From the NCBI GenBank assembly GCA_027488815.1, contig JAIYAX010000025.1, forward strand, positions 141,375-205,374: DNA of 64,000 nucleotides, in the 5' to 3' direction. This document shows positions 8,938-18,585 of the stretch, in pieces. The stretch's first letter is position 1. Every line of letters begins with the position of its first letter. The translations under genes and the position numbers were made by a program. Source of the DNA: Cytophagaceae bacterium (GTDB lineage: Bacteria; Bacteroidota; Bacteroidia; Cytophagales; JAIYAX01). The notes below the pieces were generated by a model, which did not search any database, was not told the DNA's origin, and worked only from the letters and a program-made list of their open reading frames with translations.

Positions 8938-9001
8938 GGGTTTCTTAAAGCAAGCCGCAAATTTAATCGGTTTACCTTTAACTTAAAAACCTGATGGATA
9001 A

Positions 9002-10048
9002 TTAAGTGGAGATTTTGCTGCCTGCTGAGAGACTTCTGTTTTGACAAATCTCCACTGCAAGGTAAATCGCTTGTCGCAGGGATTGCTCGTTAGCCTTGTT
9101 TTTGCCTGCAATGTCAAAGGCTGTACCATGGTCGGGAGAAGTACGGATCACCGGTAATCCGGCGGTGAAATTCACACCATCTTCAAAAGCCAACATCTTA
9201 AAGGGAATGAGCCCCTGATCATGGTACATCGCCAGCACTGAATCAAATTTTAGGTATTGCTGCATAGCGAAAAAACCATCTGCTGGGTAGGGGCCATGTA
9301 TCAAATGCCCTTTTTGCCTGAGTTCTTCAATCAAAGGAAGAAGGATGGTCTTTTCTTCCTGGCCGATCAAGCCTTGGTCACCGGCATGCGGATTGAGGCC
9401 CAGAATGGCGATTTTTGGCTTACTAATCCCAAAGTCTGCTTTGAGAGAGCTGATAAGGCTTTTGATTTTGGTTTCGATTAGTTCTTTGGAGAGCTTTTGA
9501 GAGACCTCCTTCAGTGGCAGGTGCCCGGTCACTAGCCCTAGCCTGAGTAGTGGAGAAACCATCAGCATCAGGTAGTTTTTGACTTCAAACCGATCGGCAA
9601 GAAACTCAGTATGTCCCGGATATTTGAAACGATCACTTTGAATATTTGATTTGTCTATGGGCGCAGTAACAACCGCATCGATCCTTTTTTCTTTAAGATC
9701 TACCACTGCTCTTTCCAGACAAAGTGCAGCCATAGCTCCTGAATGAGTTGTTGGATAGCCTGGCTGAATGTCACCCTCATGCTCCCAACAGTTGATAATG
9801 TTTGCCCGTTTTGGATTGAGCTGGTCTGTATTTCTTACAATATGAAAAGTAGAATCTTCAAAATTCATCAGTTTCCTGTATTTTGAATTCACTTTGCTCG
9901 AGCCATAAACTACCGGAGTACAAAAGCGTGTAATTCGACTATCTGTCAAAGCTCTGATGATGATTTCAGGGCCTATTCCGTTATAATCTCCGGTGGTAAT
10001 ACCAATAACCGGTTTCTTACTTAAGCTTTTTGGGTTTTGATGCTCCAT
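9002..10048 (-). CDS. pdxA: 4-hydroxythreonine-4-phosphate dehydrogenase
   Basis: This 348-residue PdxA oxidises 4-phosphohydroxy-L-threonine in the DXP-dependent pyridoxal 5'-phosphate pathway. The opening KPVIGITTGDYNGIGPEI is typical. The three divalent-metal histidines are visible in KYPGHTEFLA, GLNPHAGDQG and AMYHDQGLIPFK. Length is slightly above the usual 330 because of a short N-terminal extension. Its first 32 bp overlap the 3' end of pepA, so the two genes share an operon, and DUF177-rpmF follows 64 bp downstream. Confidence 0.95.
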   Translation of the reverse strand: MEHQNPKSLSKKPVIGITTGDYNGIGPEIIIRALTDSRITRFCTPVVYGSSKVNSKYRKLMNFEDSTFHIVRNTDQLNPKRANIINCWEHEGDIQPGYPTTHSGAMAALCLERAVVDLKEKRIDAVVTAPIDKSNIQSDRFKYPGHTEFLADRFEVKNYLMLMVSPLLRLGLVTGHLPLKEVSQKLSKELIETKIKSLISSLKADFGISKPKIAILGLNPHAGDQGLIGQEEKTILLPLIEELRQKGHLIHGPYPADGFFAMQQYLKFDSVLAMYHDQGLIPFKMLAFEDGVNFTAGLPVIRTSPDHGTAFDIAGKNKANEQSLRQAIYLAVEICQNRSLSAGSKIST

Positions 10049-11483
10049 AGTTTGCGCAATACTGTATTAAAAACGAAGTCAGCAGCCTTACTCCAATACC
10101 GGTCCCGCCTTCTCCATGATAATAAAAGGAGGTTTTGCTGAATGCAACACCGGCAATATCAAAATGCAACCAGGGGAAATGAGCAAAATGCTCGAGAAAC
10201 TTTCCAGCCGTAATAGCACCGGCTTCGTCACCTCCCAGATTTTTTAGGTCAGCTATTGAAGAACGAATTTGCGAAGCATAGTCTTCCCAAAGTGGAAACT
10301 CAACCACCCGTTCGCCCAATTGAAGGCCAAGTTCTTTTACTACTTGCTTGTGGTTTTCATGAGCAGTGCCCATCATGACCATTCCTTCTCTGCCAATGGC
10401 TCTTGATGCGGATCCGGTAAGAGTAGCCATGTCAATCACCAGTTCGGGATCAAATCTCCTTGCATAAATCAAGGCATCTGCCAGAATAAGCCTACCTTCT
10501 GCATCTGTATTGACTACTTCCACTGTAGTATGGTCTGCCATTTCAATGACATCACCAGGTGCAATTGATTTTGATGATAGTCGGTTGTCTGTCACCGGAA
10601 GCAATACAATCACCTCAAGTTGGGTTTTTAAGTCGGCTATAGCCTGCAGAGCTCCAACAACCGTAGCTGCACCCGCCAGATCACTTTTCATCTGGTCCAT
10701 GCTGTTGGGCGTAGGTTTCAGGCTTAAGCCCCCGGTATCATAGGTGACTCCTTTTCCTATGAGCACCACCGGCCTTTTGTTTACTGCTTTGCCAGGCTTG
10801 TAACTTAACACAACGAAAACAGGAGGGGTATCGCTACCGGCATTGACGGCCATAAGACCTCCCATTTTGAGGCTTTCGATTTTCTTCTTGCTTAGCACCT
10901 CAACATTAAAAGGGTAAGTCTGAGCCAATTTTTCACAAGCATTTGCAACTGCCTGACTGTTCATCACATTAGCTGGCTCATTTACCCAGTCTTTGGCGTA
11001 GGCGACGGCTCCAGCGAGCAATGGAATATTTTTACATATCAAAAGATCCTGCTGCTGCATTACGATTTGGAGGTCTTTTTTCTTCTTTTGTTTACTAAGG
11101 TACTTTTCGAACAGGTAAGAACTCAGGAACAGCCCTTCAACAAAAGCATAAATATGTTCCGATCCCATACAGAAAAAAGGTCTTAACTCTTGTATCCGAA
11201 GGTCGCCTAATTGTTTCTGTAGACTTACGGTAACTCTTCTTAAGTATTCCAGCTCATCAGATTGGGCAGTTTGCTTTTTAAAAAGGATGAGAAAAACAGG
11301 GTTAAGAGCGGTGCCGGTATTGATTACGATATCCTCTTCATATAAATGATGATGATCCAAAGCGATTTTCTTCAACTCATCCGGGCAGTCTTGAATTTCC
11401 TCACTTTCGTAGGGGAAAACCAACAAATTGTACCCATCTTTGGACACCTGATTGCCCTCTTTGTATGTAATCATCTTTGGCAT
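10017..11483 (-). CDS. pepA: Leucyl aminopeptidase, M17 family
   Basis: This 488-residue cytoplasmic zinc aminopeptidase of the M17 family removes N-terminal amino acids from peptides. Catalytic-domain signatures are intact: VLIGKGVTYDTGGLSLKP (metal-binding Lys and Asp), MDQMKSDLAGAATV and the hallmark NTDAEGRLILADAL. The ATG at 11483 (MPKMITYKEG) is preferred over a TTG four codons upstream. The start lies only 26 bp from the divergent rsmA start, so its promoter must extend into rsmA or the leader of that gene. The 3' end overlaps pdxA by 32 bp. Confidence 0.93.
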   Translation of the reverse strand: MPKMITYKEGNQVSKDGYNLLVFPYESEEIQDCPDELKKIALDHHHLYEEDIVINTGTALNPVFLILFKKQTAQSDELEYLRRVTVSLQKQLGDLRIQELRPFFCMGSEHIYAFVEGLFLSSYLFEKYLSKQKKKKDLQIVMQQQDLLICKNIPLLAGAVAYAKDWVNEPANVMNSQAVANACEKLAQTYPFNVEVLSKKKIESLKMGGLMAVNAGSDTPPVFVVLSYKPGKAVNKRPVVLIGKGVTYDTGGLSLKPTPNSMDQMKSDLAGAATVVGALQAIADLKTQLEVIVLLPVTDNRLSSKSIAPGDVIEMADHTTVEVVNTDAEGRLILADALIYARRFDPELVIDMATLTGSASRAIGREGMVMMGTAHENHKQVVKELGLQLGERVVEFPLWEDYASQIRSSIADLKNLGGDEAGAITAGKFLEHFAHFPWLHFDIAGVAFSKTSFYYHGEGGTGIGVRLLTSFLIQYCANYGASKPKKLK

Positions 11484-11509
11484 AGCGGCTCGCAAGTTAT
11501 ACGAATTAG

Positions 11510-12307
11510 ATGGACACCCGCAGCGTAAAGCCTAAAAAGCACCTTGGACAACATTTTCTGAAAGATCTGCAAGCAGCTAGACGAATTGTGGATCTGATCC
11601 CCGCTGATTTTAAAGGAAGTGTAGTTGAAATAGGGCCGGGAACAGGCGTTTTGACCAATTATTTAATTGAAAGTTGCTCCAGCCGTCTAAATCTTATCGA
11701 GATTGACCAAGAGAGTATTCGGTTTCTTCGTGAGAATTATCCGAAAGGAGCCTTTACGATCATTGAAGGTGATGTTCTGAAAACCGACTTTTCAAGCTTT
11801 GGCGACGACATCTTTGTAATTGGAAACTTTCCCTACAACATATCCTCCCAGATTTTCTTTCATCTGATTTCTAATCGGCACCGTGTGAAAGGCATAGTTG
11901 CCATGCTTCAGAAAGAAGTTGCAGATCGGTTGGCCGGAAGTAGCGGGAGCAAAGAGTATGGAATTTTAAGTGTTTGGTTGCAGTTGTATTTTACTGTAAA
12001 AAGAGAACTGATCGTTGAGCCAGGCGCATTTTTCCCTCCCCCCAAAGTGAGGTCTGCCGTGATCTCCTGCATCAGAAATAACCGAATTGAGCTTGATTGT
12101 AATGAAGCCTTTTTACTAAAGGTGATCAAGCAAGGTTTCAATAACCGAAGAAAGACACTACGCAACGCATTGAAGCCTCTGCTTGGCCATAATTATGATC
12201 GCATTCCGTATCTCGATAAACGGGCAGAGCAGCTAAATTGCGACGAATTTATCTTGCTCACTCAAGCCATAGAAAACACACCACTTCATGACCAATCTAG
12301 CCATTGA
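11510..12307 (+). CDS. rsmA: 16S rRNA dimethyladenosine transferase
   Basis: This 265-residue RsmA/KsgA dimethylates A1518 and A1519 in the 3' terminal helix of 16S rRNA as a late step of small-subunit assembly. It shows KPKKHLGQHFLKD at the N-terminus, the SAM-binding loop IGPGTGVLTNYL, and catalytic motif IV GNFPYNISSQI. Length is normal. It diverges from pepA, and its last 20 bp overlap mgtE, which suggests coupled translation. Confidence 0.96.
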   Translation: MDTRSVKPKKHLGQHFLKDLQAARRIVDLIPADFKGSVVEIGPGTGVLTNYLIESCSSRLNLIEIDQESIRFLRENYPKGAFTIIEGDVLKTDFSSFGDDIFVIGNFPYNISSQIFFHLISNRHRVKGIVAMLQKEVADRLAGSSGSKEYGILSVWLQLYFTVKRELIVEPGAFFPPPKVRSAVISCIRNNRIELDCNEAFLLKVIKQGFNNRRKTLRNALKPLLGHNYDRIPYLDKRAEQLNCDEFILLTQAIENTPLHDQSSH

Positions 12308-13634
12308 AGATTTGCTGGAAAACCTGAAAAGCAAGGTGGATCAGACCGATGTGGAAGGTATTTCTTCCATTCTGCTGGAACTTCACCCAACAGAAATCCT
12401 GCCGTATTTCTATGCCCTTAATAAAGATGAGGTTTGCTACATTTATCTAAATCTCCCAAAAGCATTTTCAGCTGAAATTCTAAGCAACCATGACCCGGAG
12501 GACAGGCTAGAAGTGGTCACTTTGATGACACCACGTGAGCTGGCAGGTCTCTTGGAAGAGTTGGATTCGGATGATGCTGTTGATATTGTTCAAGACCTTC
12601 CATTAAAATTCAGAGAAGAGAGCATTGCTCAGATGGGTGATTTAGAGCAAGCCAGGGCGATTCTTGATCTTCTGGTCTATGATAAATCATCGGCAGGCGG
12701 CCTTATGGCTAAGGAATTGATTAAAGCTAACCTAAATTGGACAGTAAAGCAGTGTATCGAAGAGATTCGTAGGCAGGCAGAGAATGTTGAAAAGATCTAT
12801 TCCGTATACGTAGTTGATGATCAGGATTTGCTCCAAGGCAGGGTGGCATTAAAGCGTATCATCCTGGCAAGAGACAATACCCGTATCAGTGAGATATATG
12901 AGGAGGAAGTGTATTCAGTACATACCTACCAAACGGAGGAGGAAGTCGCCTCATTAATGCGTCAGTACGACTTAGAATCGGTACCCGTACTGAATATACA
13001 AGGTAAGCTGCTTGGACGTATTACAATCGATGACATCGTCGATGTGATCACTGACCAGGCAGAGAAAGAACGGCAGCTCATGAGCGGTATTTCAGAGAAT
13101 GTCGAAGAAGACGATAGTATTTGGATATTGTCTAGGGCCAGATTGCCCTGGCTTGTAATCGGGATGTTTGGAGGCCTTATGGGTGCAAGGTTTATTTCAG
13201 TGTTTGAGGATGATCTGGTCCTATTACCGGCGATGGCATTCTTTATTCCTTTAATTACAGCGACCGGAGGTAACGTTGGAATTCAATCCTCATCTATTGT
13301 GGTTCAAAGTTTAGCAGATAAAACAGCTTTTACCGGAAGTGCCTGGAACCGCTTTGTTAAATTGTTTACAGTCGCTTCCATCAACGGGCTTGTACTTTCC
13401 TTAATTGCCGGTGTCTTCAATTTGATTTTAGGCCATCCAGCGACTTTGAGCATTATTGTCTCCTGTTCATTACTAAGCGTAGTTTTGTTGTCTTCACTAT
13501 TTGGTACAATTACTCCCATTATTTTACACAGATTTGGTATCAACCCAGCCGTAGCTTCCGGGCCATTCATCACGACAGCGAATGATTTATTGGGTCTGGC
13601 AGTTTATTTTTCAATAGCCGATTTATTGCTTTGA
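12288..13634 (+). CDS. mgtE: Magnesium transporter MgtE
   Basis: This 448-residue inner-membrane Mg2+ channel of the MgtE family has a cytosolic N-domain of about 130 residues (EILPYFYALNKDEVCYIYL ... LLEELDSDDAVDIV). A CBS pair follows (IYSVYVVDDQDLLQGRV and YDLESVPVLNIQGKLLGRI). Five transmembrane helices follow from about residue 280 (ARLPWLVIGMFGGLMGA). The pore signature FFIPLITATGGNVGIQSS is intact. The N and CBS domains are known in the family to sense intracellular Mg2+. It overlaps rsmA at the start and the next gene at the stop. Confidence 0.95.
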   Translation: MTNLAIEDLLENLKSKVDQTDVEGISSILLELHPTEILPYFYALNKDEVCYIYLNLPKAFSAEILSNHDPEDRLEVVTLMTPRELAGLLEELDSDDAVDIVQDLPLKFREESIAQMGDLEQARAILDLLVYDKSSAGGLMAKELIKANLNWTVKQCIEEIRRQAENVEKIYSVYVVDDQDLLQGRVALKRIILARDNTRISEIYEEEVYSVHTYQTEEEVASLMRQYDLESVPVLNIQGKLLGRITIDDIVDVITDQAEKERQLMSGISENVEEDDSIWILSRARLPWLVIGMFGGLMGARFISVFEDDLVLLPAMAFFIPLITATGGNVGIQSSSIVVQSLADKTAFTGSAWNRFVKLFTVASINGLVLSLIAGVFNLILGHPATLSIIVSCSLLSVVLLSSLFGTITPIILHRFGINPAVASGPFITTANDLLGLAVYFSIADLLL

Positions 13635-14599
13635 TGACTCCACAAGTGACGTTTACAAAGCCGGCTAAGGTTTTGATCGTAGATGATGTTCATCCCATTT
13701 TGTTTCAAATTCTAAGACCATCAGATTTTAGCATTGATTATGTGCCAGAGGCCAGTTTGGAAGAATGCCTCTTAAAGTTAAGAGGCACTGAGATTTTGGT
13801 TGTAAGGAGCAAGATAAAACTTGACCAGGAAATCCTGAGCTTATGTCCGGAGTTGAAGGTGATAGCCAGAGTAGGTGCAGGGCTAGATAATATTGATGAG
13901 CAAGCGGCTAGAAATAAAGGAGTGGTTTTGGTCAATGCACCGGAAGGAAATGCTGATGCAGTCGCTGAACATACCATGGGGATGTTATTGTCCTTGATGA
14001 ATCGTATGGTTTGGGCGGACGCTGAGGTAAGAAAAGGGAATTGGCCCCGAAAACACGCAAGGGGTACAGAGTTAAAAGGGAAGAATCTGGGAATTATTGG
14101 CTATGGCCATATGGGAAAGGCCTTTGCCAACCGATTGAAGGGGTTCGGTGTTTACCTCTATGTATATGACAAGTACAAAACAGGATTTGGAGACGAGTTT
14201 GTGAAAGAAGTTGATTTAGCAACTTTACAGAGCCATTGCCAGATTATCAGCCTACACATTCCATTGACTAATGAGACTATGGGTATGATAAACTCTACTT
14301 TCATAGAAGACAATTCCTATCCCTTTTATTTGATCAATACCTCCCGGGGGCAGGTTGTGGATCCGGAGGCCGTTAAGTCCGGTATTGAGTCAGGCAAGAT
14401 TTTAGGGATGGCACTTGATGTGCTTCCCGACGAAAATTTAGCTGTCCTTAGACCAACGGAGCAACAATGGTTTGAGTGGTTGATTTCTCAAGAAAAGGTG
14501 GTGCTTACACCACATGTAGCAGGATGGACGGTTGAGTCGTACCAAAAACTGAGCGAAGTAATTGGACAAAAGATAGTTGAACTGGCACTATTCCAATAA
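13634..14599 (+). CDS. D-isomer specific 2-hydroxyacid dehydrogenase
   Basis: This 321-residue NAD-dependent D-2-hydroxyacid dehydrogenase is closest in layout to the short (ACT-less) form of D-3-phosphoglycerate dehydrogenase. It shows the substrate-domain RVGAGLDNIDEQAARNKGV, the Rossmann fold GKNLGIIGYGHMGKAFANRL, the catalytic Arg in LINTSRGQVVD, an acid in ALDVLPDENLA and the His in VLTPHVAGWT. The ATG at 13634 (TGATG overlap with the mgtE stop) is chosen over the adjacent TTG. Substrate is not certain: the serine pathway is possible, but serC is not a neighbour. Confidence 0.85.
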   Translation: MTPQVTFTKPAKVLIVDDVHPILFQILRPSDFSIDYVPEASLEECLLKLRGTEILVVRSKIKLDQEILSLCPELKVIARVGAGLDNIDEQAARNKGVVLVNAPEGNADAVAEHTMGMLLSLMNRMVWADAEVRKGNWPRKHARGTELKGKNLGIIGYGHMGKAFANRLKGFGVYLYVYDKYKTGFGDEFVKEVDLATLQSHCQIISLHIPLTNETMGMINSTFIEDNSYPFYLINTSRGQVVDPEAVKSGIESGKILGMALDVLPDENLAVLRPTEQQWFEWLISQEKVVLTPHVAGWTVESYQKLSEVIGQKIVELALFQ

Positions 14600-14719
14600 T
14601 TTGTACCAGATGTTAAAAAAAAGTGACCTACATTACCCAAATGTTATTGCAGGCCTGCTAATCTTTACGGAATTTTATACTTCGAATTGAAGTGTAAACT
14701 CAATTTTAACCATTGCTGT

Positions 14720-17700
14720 ATGTTGAGAAAATTACTTTTGAGTGGAATACTCTGTCTATCATTGACTGGTGTCGCTCTCGCACAAACCGGAAAATTATCC
14801 GGACGAATTACTGACAAAGAAACCAAAGAGGCCATCCCATTTGCCAGCATCATCATTCTGAAAGATGGTGTTCAGAAAGGTGGTACTTCATCCGATTTTG
14901 AAGGGAATTATGAATTCTACGCCCTTGTCCCTGGCTCATATAATGTTAAGGTTTCTTTTGTCGGCTATGCTGAAAAGACAATCGCAGGGGTAGTCATTAA
15001 TTTCGAGAAAACCACCCGATTGCCCATTGAGCTCTCTGCTGATGTCAAAATGACTGAGATAGTAGAAATTTATGCTCAAAAGCTGATAGACCCGGATAAT
15101 ACTTCGACCGGTAAAACATTCTCCTCAAAGGATATCGAGAAACTACCTACACGTAGCGTTACATCCATTATCAATACTTCCTCGGGAGTATTTTCATCTG
15201 ATGATAATGGTGAAATCAATATAAAAGGCGCCCGATCAAATACAAACCAGTATTTCGTTAATGGAGTAAAGGTGTTTGGAACGCCCAACATACCTGTTGA
15301 AGCTATTTCCGAATTGTCTGTAATTAACGGCGGTGTACCTGCACAATTTGGAGATGTGGCCGGTGGTGTTATAAATATTACCACTAAAGGTCCTTCCAGC
15401 AGGTTTTTCGGAGGTGTCGCAACTGAGACATCTTCTCCTTTCGATCAATGGCATTACAATTTCGGAAGTTTCAATTTGTCAGGACCCATTCTGAAGAAAA
15501 GAATAATAGACCGTAATGATACAACCGGGGCTACCACCAAAGACCTGACAACTGTTGGCTTTTTTACAGCATTGCAGTATACGTATCAAAGAGATGGTAA
15601 TCCACCCGCAACATCATTAAATGTACTTACCGATGAGGCTCAACAAAGACTAGAATCTAACCCAGTGAATTTTGGAGACATTGCTCCAGGTACTTCACGC
15701 TTCGCAGCGGAAAATATTTCTTTCAACGACACCAGAAAGTTAAAGTACAGACCAAATACCAACTCCCATAATGTTGTTTTCAACACAACTTTGGACTTTC
15801 AGCCAACAGAAGATATAAGTGTTTCAATTGGAGGTACTTATGAATACAGCAACAGTGATGCTTATGCTTTTGGAAGGACCTTGATGAATTCCCAAGGCAA
15901 TCCACAAGTTATAGGTACCAATATGAACGCCTTTGCAAGATTTACACAGTTTTTTAGGAATAATTCAAGAGATGAAAATGCATTGATTAAAAACGCATAT
16001 TATCAGTTGCAATTTGACTATGCCCGTACTGCTCAAACAGTACAAAACCGTGAGTATCAAGATGAATTTTTTAAATACAATCACGTTGGAACTTTCAACA
16101 GAAACCGCTTAGAGGATACTATCGGGCTGTGGGATTTTCTTGATTTTCAGTCTAGATTGTTAAGTCAAGATCCAAACGCATCTGCGCAGGTTTATATTCT
16201 CGGAAATGATACATTGAGAAGATCAGATCCATTCACCAATGGAATCAATGTACTTTTCCCAACGGATACATTTACTTTCTCTCCGTCAACTTTAAATCCT
16301 CAATTGGGAGTATACACGTCTAATTACTTCGATTTTCTAAGATCTCAAGGCACAACGGTTTTTGATCTGGCTCAAATTTCTGTTCCCGGAGCCTTGAACA
16401 ATGGAGATTTACCTCCCTCAGTTTTCGGTTTGTTTAATAATGTTTCTACTCCGTTTAGTGCATATTCCCGTAACATCACAGACCAGTACAGGTTGTCTGG
16501 ATTGTTTGTTGCTCAAATTAAGAAGCACTCTGTGAAGGTAGGTTTCGAATATGAGCAAAGAGATATTAGAGGATTTGGTTTGAACGTTTCCAGGCCAGGT
16601 GGCGCTAGTCTTTGGAGTATAGCACAAGGCTTTGCAAGACAAGGACAGCTAGGCTCTTTTGTTATCGATCAGGATGAATTTGGAGATTTAGATACCCTGA
16701 CTGCTGGTAATTGGGCTTCATCAATTCAGCAAGGTGTGATAAGAAGGATAGACGGTCCGATCAACGGAGGGAATTTCGCAACAAATCTTTGGAATCGCTT
16801 TGGAACAACGAATGTAGATCAAGTTGATCCTTCTGGTCTTTCGTTAGATATGTTTACTGCTGATGAAATTATATCGCAGGATGGTGGACGACTTCTAGAT
16901 TTTCAAGGATTTACGTATGATGGTAAAAGGAATAATTCCAGAGTTGGGTTTAGTGATTTCTTTAACGATCCTGTAGGTAGACCAATAGGGGCCTTCCGAC
17001 CTAATTACGCCTCACTTTTTGTTGAAGATAAATTTGAAATTAATGATCTGATTATCAGGGCTGGAGTACGATTAGATCGATTTGATGCAAACACTACCGT
17101 GCTCAGAGATGAGTTTTCATTGACCCGTCTTGCAACTGTAGGTGATTTAGGCAGAGATAACTTGTCACAATTTGGAGGTGGTTTTGTTTTGCCAGAAGTG
17201 GTGGGTAATAATTGGAATATCTATGTAGATGGCCAAAGAGGTTCAAAACCGCAGGAGTTTACAGGTTCGAATTACAATGACTTTACAGTTCTTGGATTTA
17301 GAAATGGAAGCAGATGGTATGATGCTAATGGAACTGAATTGGTCAATCCACAGACCTTAATTGATCAGGGAGCTCTACCTTTTTCCAACATCTATACTAT
17401 TCTAAACGATGGCATAAGAGCAAATGAAGCAAGGGTATGGAGGCAATCTGGAATTACCTACAGTGGAGATATGAATGCCTTTAGGGACTACACTCCAATT
17501 TACAATTTGATGCCCAGACTATCTTTTTCTTTCCCAATTTCTGAGGATGCTCTATTTTATGCTCACTATGATGTGTTGACGAGAAGACCTACTAATCTGG
17601 CAGTAACTCCCCTGGATTATTTTGTTCTAAGACAAAATCTAAGTGGAGCCATTTCAAATCCTAACCTTATTCCACAGGTTACAATAGACTACCAACTAGG

Positions 17701-18574
17701 CTTCCAACAAAGACTATCAAACTCTTCATCTTTGAAGATTGCAGCTTTCTACAAAGACTTTAGGAATCAGATCCAGCAAGTACCAAGAGTTGGTGCCTAC
17801 TTAGGTAACGATATTTTAGAGACCTATTTTACATTTGATAATATAGATTACGGAACCTCTAAAGGCTTAACGTTTGACTATGAATTGAGAAGAACGAAGA
17901 ACCTAACGATGTTTGCTTCTTATACCCTTTCATTTGCTGAAGGCACTGGTTCAGGTGAAGTTTCAAATGCTGGTATTAATCGTACCCTTTCACAGATTGG
18001 TCAGCAGAATCTTAGAATTCTGGTTCCTCTAAGCTTTGATCGTCGCCATGCATTTAAGCTAAATATGGACTATAGATTTAAGGATAATGAAGGCTTTGAG
18101 ATTTTTGGCATCAAACCTCTGGAAAATGTTGGCTTTAACCTAACTTCTGATATTGGTTCAGGTACACCTTATACCCGAAATGCAGGAGTCCCATCTGCCA
18201 GAGTAGCCAATGTTGGTAATCCACTCATCAGTGGACAAATCAATAGTTCCAGGTTACCATGGAATTATCGCTTCGGCTTCAGAGTAGATAAGAGTTGGAA
18301 TATCAAATCAGAAAATACCGGAAGAATGAAGTCCATCAATGCATATCTGTACATACAAAATCTGCTCGATACCCGTAATGTTCAAGCTGTATATGCTTTC
18401 ACAGGAAGCCCAACCGATGATGGTTTCCTTGACTCTGCATTTGGAGTACAGTATGCTACTCAAAACGTATCCAACACCGCATCATTTATTGATGTTTATA
18501 ATATGGCCTTACAAAACCCAGACGTATTTTCACTTCCCAGAAGGATCAGACTTGGTCTAACCTTCACATTTTAA
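14720..18574 (+). CDS. TonB-dependent receptor with carboxypeptidase-regulatory-like domain
   Basis: This outer-membrane receptor has 1284 residues from the ATG at 14720, which gives the signal peptide MLRKLLLSGILCLSLTGVALAQ. An ATG-less extension of 11 codons upstream is unlikely. After the signal peptide comes a CarboxypepD_reg-like beta domain (GKLSGRITDKETKEAIPFAS ... NVKVSFVGYAEKTI). A plug domain follows (EKLPTRSVTSIINTSSGVF, GARSNTNQYFVNGVKV, VINGGVPAQFGDVAGGVINI), then a long beta-barrel ending in RRIRLGLTFTF with the terminal aromatic used by the BAM machinery. No SusD partner follows. Instead the next two genes encode a large secreted protein and a PorV/Q protein, so the cargo is unlikely to be a classical Sus glycan system. 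The ligand is unknown. Confidence 0.9.
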   Translation: MLRKLLLSGILCLSLTGVALAQTGKLSGRITDKETKEAIPFASIIILKDGVQKGGTSSDFEGNYEFYALVPGSYNVKVSFVGYAEKTIAGVVINFEKTTRLPIELSADVKMTEIVEIYAQKLIDPDNTSTGKTFSSKDIEKLPTRSVTSIINTSSGVFSSDDNGEINIKGARSNTNQYFVNGVKVFGTPNIPVEAISELSVINGGVPAQFGDVAGGVINITTKGPSSRFFGGVATETSSPFDQWHYNFGSFNLSGPILKKRIIDRNDTTGATTKDLTTVGFFTALQYTYQRDGNPPATSLNVLTDEAQQRLESNPVNFGDIAPGTSRFAAENISFNDTRKLKYRPNTNSHNVVFNTTLDFQPTEDISVSIGGTYEYSNSDAYAFGRTLMNSQGNPQVIGTNMNAFARFTQFFRNNSRDENALIKNAYYQLQFDYARTAQTVQNREYQDEFFKYNHVGTFNRNRLEDTIGLWDFLDFQSRLLSQDPNASAQVYILGNDTLRRSDPFTNGINVLFPTDTFTFSPSTLNPQLGVYTSNYFDFLRSQGTTVFDLAQISVPGALNNGDLPPSVFGLFNNVSTPFSAYSRNITDQYRLSGLFVAQIKKHSVKVGFEYEQRDIRGFGLNVSRPGGASLWSIAQGFARQGQLGSFVIDQDEFGDLDTLTAGNWASSIQQGVIRRIDGPINGGNFATNLWNRFGTTNVDQVDPSGLSLDMFTADEIISQDGGRLLDFQGFTYDGKRNNSRVGFSDFFNDPVGRPIGAFRPNYASLFVEDKFEINDLIIRAGVRLDRFDANTTVLRDEFSLTRLATVGDLGRDNLSQFGGGFVLPEVVGNNWNIYVDGQRGSKPQEFTGSNYNDFTVLGFRNGSRWYDANGTELVNPQTLIDQGALPFSNIYTILNDGIRANEARVWRQSGITYSGDMNAFRDYTPIYNLMPRLSFSFPISEDALFYAHYDVLTRRPTNLAVTPLDYFVLRQNLSGAISNPNLIPQVTIDYQLGFQQRLSNSSSLKIAAFYKDFRNQIQQVPRVGAYLGNDILETYFTFDNIDYGTSKGLTFDYELRRTKNLTMFASYTLSFAEGTGSGEVSNAGINRTLSQIGQQNLRILVPLSFDRRHAFKLNMDYRFKDNEGFEIFGIKPLENVGFNLTSDIGSGTPYTRNAGVPSARVANVGNPLISGQINSSRLPWNYRFGFRVDKSWNIKSENTGRMKSINAYLYIQNLLDTRNVQAVYAFTGSPTDDGFLDSAFGVQYATQNVSNTASFIDVYNMALQNPDVFSLPRRIRLGLTFTF

Positions 18575-18585
18575 TCAATTCTATC

